NCBI RefSeq assembly: GCF_000426345.1
Contig: NZ_AUFE01000056.1
Span: forward strand, 1 to 35,525
Reading direction: 5' to 3'
DNA: 35,525 bases
Source: Cupriavidus phytohabitans
GTDB taxonomy: Bacteria; Pseudomonadota; Gammaproteobacteria; Burkholderiales; Burkholderiaceae
Numbering within the stretch: the stretch's first letter is position 1; each line of letters begins with the position of its first letter. Of this stretch, positions 30,221 through 35,525 are shown piece by piece. The notes below the pieces were generated by a model, which was given only the letters and a program-made list of their open reading frames with translations, did not search any database and was not told where the DNA came from. The position numbers and the translations under genes are program-made.

Positions 30221-30694
30221 ATGAACACGCAGCGCCATTTGCTTGCCTTGTTATCGCTTTGCGCGGTCCTTGCCGCCCCGGCCTCCGCGCTGGCCCACGG
30301 CGACGTCACGCCACAAGCCGTCGACACCAAGGGCCTGCCACAGCTTGGCGACGAATGGCGTCCGGACAATCCCTACCGCGCCGGCGGCGCGCAGCAGGAA
30401 GCGCAGCGCATCGGCAGCTCGGCCTACAACCAGAACTGCGCGCGCTGCCACGGCCTGGAAGCGGTGTCCGGCGGCATTGCCCCCGACCTGCGCAAGCTTG
30501 ACGGCGACTGCGTGTCGCTGGCCGATGCCAGGAAGAAGCAGGCCTGCATGGCCGAGATCTCGCAGTTCTACACCACCACCGTGCGCAAGGGCCGCACCCG
30601 CGACGGACGCGTCTACATGCCGCCGTTCGACGGCGTGCTGAGCCAGGAAGCGGTGTGGGCGATCAAGACCTACCTGGAATCCCGGCGCGAGTGA
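30221..30694 (+). CDS. cytochrome c-550, PedF-like
   Basis: A protein of 157 residues; signal peptide ends in ASALAHG. The mature start GDVTPQAVDTKGLPQLGDEW and NPYR are typical of PedF-type cytochromes linked to quinoprotein alcohol dehydrogenases. Heme site CARCH is near residue 73-77 and the Met ligand is in VYMPPFDGVL. Two further Cys (in GDCVSL and QACMAE) may form a disulfide. AGGAG precedes ATG 30221. It is the likely electron acceptor of the dehydrogenase, alongside the small cytochrome at 24117. Confidence 0.93.
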   Translation: MNTQRHLLALLSLCAVLAAPASALAHGDVTPQAVDTKGLPQLGDEWRPDNPYRAGGAQQEAQRIGSSAYNQNCARCHGLEAVSGGIAPDLRKLDGDCVSLADARKKQACMAEISQFYTTTVRKGRTRDGRVYMPPFDGVLSQEAVWAIKTYLESRRE

Positions 30695-30786
30695 GCGCCG
30701 GGCATGGTCGCGCAGGCCATGGCGTTCCACATGCTGTTCCACTCGCTGTCCCAATAGCCGTCGTCGTTCACACCAGGAGAGACCTC

Positions 30787-31698
30787 ATGCCTGCCAGCCC
30801 AGTCCGTGGCCAGAGGCTTTGCCAGACCCCCGCCATACCGGCTGCACCGGCATCTACCCGGCGCCGGCTGTGCGTCGCCTTGCTGGCGGCCGGCGGGCTG
30901 CTCTGCACGCAGCCCGCGTTGGCCGACCTGACCAGGATTCGCCAGAGCGGCTCGCTCAAGGTCGCGGTCTACAAGGGCCTGCCGCCATTTTCGGCGGTGA
31001 CGGGCAGCCAGTACGACGGCATTGATGTGGCGCTGGCCAAGGCCCTGGCCGGTGAGCTGGGTGTGTCGGTGTCGCTGCTGCCTTTCGATGCCGACGAGAA
31101 CATGTCCGACGACCTGCGCTCGATGGTCTGGCGCGGCCACTACCTCGGCTACGGCCCGGCGGACGTGATGCTGCACGTGCCGGTCGACCGCGCCTTCATG
31201 CGCGCCAACGACAAGGCGCTGATCTTCGCGCCTTACTACCGCGAGACCTTCGTGCTGGTGCGCGACCGCGAGCGCGTGCCGGATGTGCGCGGCCTGGACG
31301 ACCTGGCGGGCCATCCTGCCGGCGCGGCCGCCGGCTCCGCCGGCGCCAACGCGCTGCTGTCCGGCGCGGGCGGTGCGTTGCGCGACAAGGTGAAGATCTA
31401 CCCCGAGGCCGGCCAGGCGCTGCGCGCGCTCTTCGCCGGCGAGATCGCCGCGGCGATGGTGACCCGCGCGCAATATGAGAGCGCGCTGAAGGCCGCCGGC
31501 CAGTCCGCGGCGCGCTTTGCCACGGCGGACATCAGCTCGCCGCTGCTGCCGCCGCGCGGCTGGGCCGTCGGCATGGCGATCAAGGCCGGCGACAAGGAAC
31601 TGGCGCAATCGCTGGAGAATGCGCTGGATGCGCTGCGGCGCAAGGGCGAACTGGCGCGCATCTTTGCCGGCTATGGGGTGACGATGCAGGAGCCGTGA
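30787..31698 (+). CDS. quinoprotein-associated periplasmic binding protein, family 3 (MxaJ/XoxJ-like)
   Basis: A protein of 303 residues. ATG 30787 has AGGAGAG upstream; the longer open frame to 30655 overlaps the cytochrome gene. A long basic N-region precedes the signal core LCVALLAAGGLLCTQPALA. The mature part starts DLTRIRQSGSLKVAVYKGLPPFS, with YDGIDVALAKALAGELGV and GPADVMLHVPVD, typical of the solute-binding proteins found with PQQ dehydrogenases (MoxJ/XoxJ group). XoxJ-type proteins are thought to help mature or activate the dehydrogenase. It follows the PedF-like gene by 92 bp and is probably co-transcribed with it. Confidence 0.9.
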   Translation: MPASPVRGQRLCQTPAIPAAPASTRRRLCVALLAAGGLLCTQPALADLTRIRQSGSLKVAVYKGLPPFSAVTGSQYDGIDVALAKALAGELGVSVSLLPFDADENMSDDLRSMVWRGHYLGYGPADVMLHVPVDRAFMRANDKALIFAPYYRETFVLVRDRERVPDVRGLDDLAGHPAGAAAGSAGANALLSGAGGALRDKVKIYPEAGQALRALFAGEIAAAMVTRAQYESALKAAGQSAARFATADISSPLLPPRGWAVGMAIKAGDKELAQSLENALDALRRKGELARIFAGYGVTMQEP

Positions 31699-31715
31699 GG
31701 CGCGGGCGAGCGCCG

Positions 31716-34139
31716 TTATGGGCCGGCGAGTGCCGCAGCCGCGTACAGCAGCAGCGCCACCAGTATCACCAGGGTGAAGCCGGCATGGATCGCGACCAGC
31801 GTGGCAAGAACCGCCGCCACTACCGAGGCGCAGGCGTTGATGCCCCAGGCCCAGGGCACCAGCGCTTCGTCGCGAGCCGCGACCCGGTCCAGGCCAAGTG
31901 GGAAGGGCATGCCCATCAGGAACGCCAGCGGCGCGATCAACAGCACCGCGACGGCAATCCGGGCCGGATCGGGCAACGCGATCAGCAGCCTGAAGACGGC
32001 CGGCAGCGCCGCGAGATAGATCAGCGATACCGCCCAGATGCCGGCGACCGCCAGCGTCGCCTGGCGCCCGGCGCGCGAGCGCAGGCGTTGCGAGTACCGG
32101 CTGCCGAGGCCGGCAAAGCAAAGGAAGGCACACAGCACCACCGCGACCGCGTACAGCGGATGGCTCAGGAACAGGATGAATTTCTGGATGAAGGCGATCT
32201 CGACGAACATGAAGCCCACGCCGACCGCCAGGAAATAGAAACCGACACGCCATGCGCGCGGGCCGCCGTCGGTTGCCGCGCCCGCAGCCGCAAGCATGCG
32301 GGTGCGCCGGCGCAGGACGCGGAGCGGGACCACGATCAGCAGCAACGCCGCGGCGGTAGCCTGCAGCAGCGTGGCGACCAGCACCGGATAGCCCCATTCC
32401 AGCAGCGGCAGGCCGCCCTGGGATTTCAGCGCCAGAAGTTCAGGCAGCGTGCGCCATTTGAAAAAATGGAAGAAATAGGGCTTGTCGTCGGTGGCGGGCC
32501 GCACATCGAACTTGTATTCCGACAGGAAGCGCGCACGTTCGGGGCCGAGCAAGGCCTGCGCAGTCTCGAAGAAGTAAGGCTTGTCGAGTACGTTGTAGCG
32601 ATTGGCCTGGCCTGCCTGGATGCCGGGATAGTACTCAACGTCGAACGAACGGGCGCGGCAGAAGGCCTGCAGCGCGGCAAGCTCCGCCGCATCGAACTCG
32701 CCGTTCTTCACCAGCAGTGTCGCCGTCTTCCATCCGCGGATCAGCACCAGCCGCAGCGCGGGCGCCGGCACGTCCATCTTTTCCATGGCGGCCACGGCGG
32801 TAGCGAACAGCTTGGGGATATCGCGCGGCGGCAGCGTGACCCAGCGCGTGATCGCCAGCATGCCGCCCGGGCGCAAATGGCGCAGGTAGCCCTGGAAGGC
32901 TTCCACGGTATAGAGATAGCTCTCGGACAGCGCATACAGGCCCGCTGACGATGTGCTGAATGAATCGAGCAGGGCTACCTGGATCAGGTCGTAGCGGTCC
33001 CGGCTGGCCGCCAGGAAGCCGCGCGCCTCGCCGGTAAAGACGCGCACGCCCGGTGCGCTGTACGGCTTGCCGGAGAACGCGGCAAAGCGGCCCTGCACCA
33101 GTTCGATCACCTGCGGATTCAGCTCTACCGCATCGACGGCGCTGGCGTGATGCCAGATCGCCTGCAGTACGTCCGCGCCGGCGCCACTGCCCAGCACCAG
33201 CACCCTGGGGTCCCGCAGCAGGTGGAATGGCAGGGCAGAAGTGAGGTCGCCAAGGTACGCCAGCGGCTCGCGCCGGCCGTCATAGCGGTTGAGCGCGCTG
33301 AGCCCGTCGCCATCTGTCAACACGGCCAGTTGCTGCGGCGGCTCGGTGGTGGCATTCAGGCTCAGTCCGGGGGCGTGACGCAGCGGGATTGACGGGCTTT
33401 CCACCACCGTGACCAGCCCGAGCGGACTGGAGCGCTGCGCCACCACCCGTGCATCGCCGATGCGCAGTACCTGGCTCAGCTCCTTGTACTCGGACGGCCG
33501 CAGCGCGATCCATGCTCCGGGTACGGCAGCCGGCACCGTCGCCGCCACCAGCAGCAGCGCCGGCAGCCATGGGCGATGCCAGCGGCATTCCACGCACGCC
33601 AGCGCGGCCGCCGCGATGCCCGTCGCGCTGACCAGCCGCAACGCCCCGACCGGGCTCAACGCAAACAGCGCCACGATGATCCCGAGGCAACCCAGCCCGG
33701 CACCCAGGATGTCGAAGCTATAGACGCGGTGCACCTGCGCATTGAAGCCCGAAAACACCAGGCAAACACTGGTCGCCGCGCAGAAGAACGGCACGAACAG
33801 CAGCAGGTAGAGCATCAGCAGGCGCAGCGGCTGCGATGGTTCCCACAGGATTTCCAGCGGATTGAACGCGACCTGCTGGGCAATCGCGAAACAGGCCATC
33901 GCAGCGGCGCCGAAGAGCAGGGCGCCCGCAACGAATGCCGGCATGAAATGGCGCAGCAGCGCCTGCCGCGCGAGCGCGACCAGCGCGCCGGCCGCGCCAT
34001 AGCCCAGCAGGGCGACGCTGATCATCATGTAGGCGAAGTGGTGCCACAGGATGATGGACAGAAGCCGCATCAGCAGGATTTCATAGCCCAGCGCGGCGGC
34101 GGACAACAGCGCCAGGGCAAGCAGCGGCGGTCGTGGCAT
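31716..34139 (-). CDS. membrane protein with central spermidine synthase-like domain
   Basis: A protein of 807 residues with three parts. Residues 1-210 hold about six membrane segments with the start LLSAAALGYEILLMRLLSII. Residues 215-555 form a Rossmann methyltransferase/spermidine synthase-like domain with VLVLGSGAGADVL (313-325) and the acidic VDAVELNP (Glu339). Residues 570-807 hold six or seven more membrane segments. A DSFSTSSAGLYALSESYLYT segment near 390 takes the place of the spermidine synthase catalytic loop; it keeps an Asp. Fused membrane-spermidine synthases of this kind are of unknown function. Its ATG is 15 bp after the stop of the isoaspartyl methyltransferase gene, and its stop is 17 bp from the convergent binding-protein gene. 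Confidence 0.85.
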   Translation of the reverse strand: MPRPPLLALALLSAAALGYEILLMRLLSIILWHHFAYMMISVALLGYGAAGALVALARQALLRHFMPAFVAGALLFGAAAMACFAIAQQVAFNPLEILWEPSQPLRLLMLYLLLFVPFFCAATSVCLVFSGFNAQVHRVYSFDILGAGLGCLGIIVALFALSPVGALRLVSATGIAAAALACVECRWHRPWLPALLLVAATVPAAVPGAWIALRPSEYKELSQVLRIGDARVVAQRSSPLGLVTVVESPSIPLRHAPGLSLNATTEPPQQLAVLTDGDGLSALNRYDGRREPLAYLGDLTSALPFHLLRDPRVLVLGSGAGADVLQAIWHHASAVDAVELNPQVIELVQGRFAAFSGKPYSAPGVRVFTGEARGFLAASRDRYDLIQVALLDSFSTSSAGLYALSESYLYTVEAFQGYLRHLRPGGMLAITRWVTLPPRDIPKLFATAVAAMEKMDVPAPALRLVLIRGWKTATLLVKNGEFDAAELAALQAFCRARSFDVEYYPGIQAGQANRYNVLDKPYFFETAQALLGPERARFLSEYKFDVRPATDDKPYFFHFFKWRTLPELLALKSQGGLPLLEWGYPVLVATLLQATAAALLLIVVPLRVLRRRTRMLAAAGAATDGGPRAWRVGFYFLAVGVGFMFVEIAFIQKFILFLSHPLYAVAVVLCAFLCFAGLGSRYSQRLRSRAGRQATLAVAGIWAVSLIYLAALPAVFRLLIALPDPARIAVAVLLIAPLAFLMGMPFPLGLDRVAARDEALVPWAWGINACASVVAAVLATLVAIHAGFTLVILVALLLYAAAALAGP

Positions 34140-34154
34140 GGTGCCGGCGCCGCG

Positions 34155-34904
34155 CTATGGCTTGCTTACCAGCGGCACGAACCTGACCGGCAGGATCTGC
34201 CGGGTAGACACGGCGCCGTCGGCGGCCTTCTCGACCAGCAGCAGGTATTGCGTCATGAACTGCGCGCCCACCGGGATCACCATGCGGCCGCCCGGCTTGA
34301 GCTGGCGGATCAATGGGGGCGGCACATGGCTGGCCGCAGCGGTGACGACGATGGCGTCATACGGCGCGTGTTCTTCCCAGCCGTAGTAGCCATCGCCGAC
34401 CTTGCATGCCACCTGCTGATACGCCAGCCGCTTCAACCGGTCGCAGGCCTGCCGTCCCAGCGGCTCGATGATCTCGATGGTGTAGACCGCCTTGACCAGT
34501 CCGGCCAGCACAGCTGCCTGGTACCCCGAGCCGGTGCCGATCTCCAGCACGGTATCGCCAGGCTTTGCCATCAGCAGGTCAGTCATCAGGCCGACGATAT
34601 AGGGCTGCGAGATGGTCTGGCCATGGCCGATGGGCAGCGGGCGGTTGTGATAGGCATACGGCTTCTGCGCATCGGGGACGAACTCGTGCCGAGGCACCTG
34701 GCTCATCACCGCCATGACGCGAGGGTCGAGCGTGTGCTTGCCACTGGTTGTGCCGGTTTCGGCCGCGATGGTTGCAATCTCCTTCACCATGTCGGCGCGC
34801 TCGGCGGTGCTCGTGTCCCGGGCGTCGGCGCCGTGCCATGGCGGCGCCACGGCCAGGATGGCGGCGAGCAGAAGGAGGGCGGGTGACGGTTTCACGGCAA
34901 GCAC
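34155..34904 (-). CDS. exported protein-L-isoaspartate O-methyltransferase
   Basis: A protein of up to 249 residues. It has a signal-like N-terminus (PSPALLLLAAILAVAPPW), unlike cytosolic Pcm, and then a standard Pcm core: VPRHEFVPDAQKPYAYHNRP, IGHGQTISQPYIVGLMTDLL, and the SAM site VLEIGTGSGYQAAVLAGL. It transfers methyl from S-adenosylmethionine to L-isoaspartyl residues. A periplasmic location would be puzzling because the cofactor is cytosolic, so the N-terminus may instead be a membrane anchor. Starts are GTG at 34904 or 34895; no good ATG exists. It precedes the spermidine synthase fusion gene by 15 bp and is probably co-transcribed. Confidence 0.88.
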   Translation of the reverse strand: MLAVKPSPALLLLAAILAVAPPWHGADARDTSTAERADMVKEIATIAAETGTTSGKHTLDPRVMAVMSQVPRHEFVPDAQKPYAYHNRPLPIGHGQTISQPYIVGLMTDLLMAKPGDTVLEIGTGSGYQAAVLAGLVKAVYTIEIIEPLGRQACDRLKRLAYQQVACKVGDGYYGWEEHAPYDAIVVTAAASHVPPPLIRQLKPGGRMVIPVGAQFMTQYLLLVEKAADGAVSTRQILPVRFVPLVSKP

Positions 34905-35031
34905 CGGTAGGTTGCCTTATGGACATCGTAGTCACGAAAAGGCGGGCTTCGAAGGGCTCCGGCCCGGCGGGTAATGCACATGGACCCCGCAAGTGGCAAA
35001 AGAGGCGCTTCCGGGAATTTTTGAAAAAGAC

Positions 35032-35060
35032 TTGCTACTTTGTTTTGGAGGCCCTAATAT
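35032..35060 (+). promoter_or_regulatory. rRNA operon promoter P1, TTGCTA-17-TAATAT
   Basis: The -35 TTGCTA (35032-35037) and -10 TAATAT (35055-35060) are 17 bp apart. An A/T-rich patch just upstream (AATTTTTGAAAAAG) fits an UP element. Confidence 0.75.
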
Positions 35061-35173
35061 TCGGCCCCTCCTGCAGCGCAAGCAGCACTGCAAGCCGGGC
35101 AGGAGGAAATGGGTTGTTGAGATTTACTTCGGCTGGCAGCGCCGGTCGATAAAAAGAAATTTCTCGAAAGTAG

Positions 35174-35202
35174 TTGCTAAATCGTAGAAAATTCTTTAAG
35201 AT
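35174..35202 (+). promoter_or_regulatory. rRNA operon promoter P2, TTGCTA-17-TAAGAT
   Basis: The -35 TTGCTA (35174-35179) is identical to that of P1, and the -10 TAAGAT (35197-35202) is again 17 bp away. A/T-rich sequence (AAAAAGAAATTTCTCG) lies upstream. Confidence 0.75.
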
Positions 35203-35212
35203 CTCGTTTCTT

Positions 35213-35270
35213 CGCTGCTGACAAAACAGCGACGCGACAAGCAAAGCGAATCGCGAAAGTTCTTTAACAA
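35213..35270 (+). promoter_or_regulatory. rRNA antitermination module (boxB-like hairpin and boxA)
   Basis: The hairpin CGCTG-N9-CAGCG (35213-35231) is followed by boxA GTTCTTTAACAA (35259-35270). This order is normal for ribosomal leaders that recruit NusB/NusE. Confidence 0.75.
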
Positions 35271-35463
35271 ACAAACAACCGATAAGTGTGGGCGCTGGGT
35301 AGCGGACGCCGCTGTCTTCGGACAGTGTTGCTTCACAAGTTATACAGTGCTCGCACAGCAAAACGTGACTGGGTCTTCGGATCTGGTCAGTCAGTTTTCT
35401 GAGAGTGAGCGACCGCTCGAAAGAGCGAGACCTGTAGGGAAACCGAAGGGTCACACAGAGATT

Positions 35464-35525
35464 GAACTGAAGAGTTTGATCCTGGCTCAGATTGAACGCT
35501 GGCGGCATGCCTTACACATGCAAGT
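35464..35525 (+). rRNA. rrs: 16S ribosomal RNA, 5' end (cut by window edge)
   Basis: GAACTGAAGAGTTTGATCC is followed by the universal 27F primer region and then GATTGAACGCTGGCGGCATG, typical of betaproteobacteria. Position 1 is placed at about 35464 by alignment to the E. coli start; the exact mature end may differ by a few bases. Only 62 bases are in the window. Confidence 0.97.

Larger units (their letters stand above)
34905..35463 (+). other. upstream and leader region of the rRNA operon
   Basis: About 560 bp without a protein gene. It carries two rRNA promoters, an antitermination module (boxB-like hairpin and boxA) and the 16S leader with a GAAA-capped hairpin (CGCTC-GAAA-GAGCG, 35414-35427). 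It is clearly richer in A and T than the rest of the window, especially around 35140-35280. Confidence 0.85.

Noticed and set aside
35035..35508. Minus-strand open frame of 157 codons over the rRNA leader and 16S start
   Set aside because: It is antisense to the ribosomal leader and 16S gene and has no ribosome site or family pattern.

Overview
The window reads as the chromosome of a high-GC betaproteobacterium of the Burkholderiaceae, most likely Cupriavidus or a close relative. Supporting signs are the 16S rRNA 5' end at the right edge, an intracellular PHB depolymerase with a cysteine nucleophile, a Bug/TctC-type solute receptor, and the overall gene style. Genus assignment is inference; no search was run.

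Left part (1-7.2 kb): the tail of an IS3-family transposase abuts a minus-strand phosphonate operon, phnC-phnD-phnE, followed by a PhnZ-like HD oxygenase and a PhnO-like acetyltransferase. The last three genes overlap by GTGA junctions. A DUF1345 membrane protein, a small unknown protein behind a sigma-70-like promoter, a Bug receptor with a strong terminator, and another small unknown protein follow.

Middle part (7.2-15.6 kb): mostly minus-strand genes. They are a GYD-domain protein whose stop codon lies in a 13-bp tandem repeat, a TGS-domain GTPase next to an AmrS-type radical SAM enzyme, a UMF1-type MFS carrier overlapping a CREST/ceramidase-like membrane hydrolase, three small proteins (one DUF1488, one lysine-rich), and a PHB depolymerase. 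A 650-bp gene-poor stretch ends in a relic of a CaiB/BaiF-type CoA transferase.

Right-central part (15.67-31.7 kb): a contiguous PQQ-dependent alcohol oxidation island that looks dedicated to a lanthanide enzyme. It holds a TonB-dependent receptor with an acidic, Cys-bounded loop; a divergent four-gene operon (ABC ATPase, beta-propeller, substrate-binding protein, permease); a PQQ alcohol dehydrogenase carrying the extra Asp (D322) diagnostic of lanthanide enzymes; a small cytochrome c; pqqABCDE; a sigma-54-dependent AcoR/Fis-type activator; a PedF-like cytochrome c; and a family-3 periplasmic binding protein. Three good sigma-54 (-24/-12) promoters lie in front of the dehydrogenase, pqqA and the PedF-like cytochrome. 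Each has GTGTC/GACAC-type motifs upstream, so the regulator probably controls all three units. The receptor/ABC intergenic region lacks such a promoter, so metal uptake may be regulated separately.

Right edge (31.7-35.5 kb): a membrane-spermidine synthase-membrane fusion protein and an exported protein-L-isoaspartate methyltransferase form a minus-strand pair. The leader of an rRNA operon follows, with two similar promoters, a boxB-like hairpin and boxA, and the 16S gene begins at about 35464.
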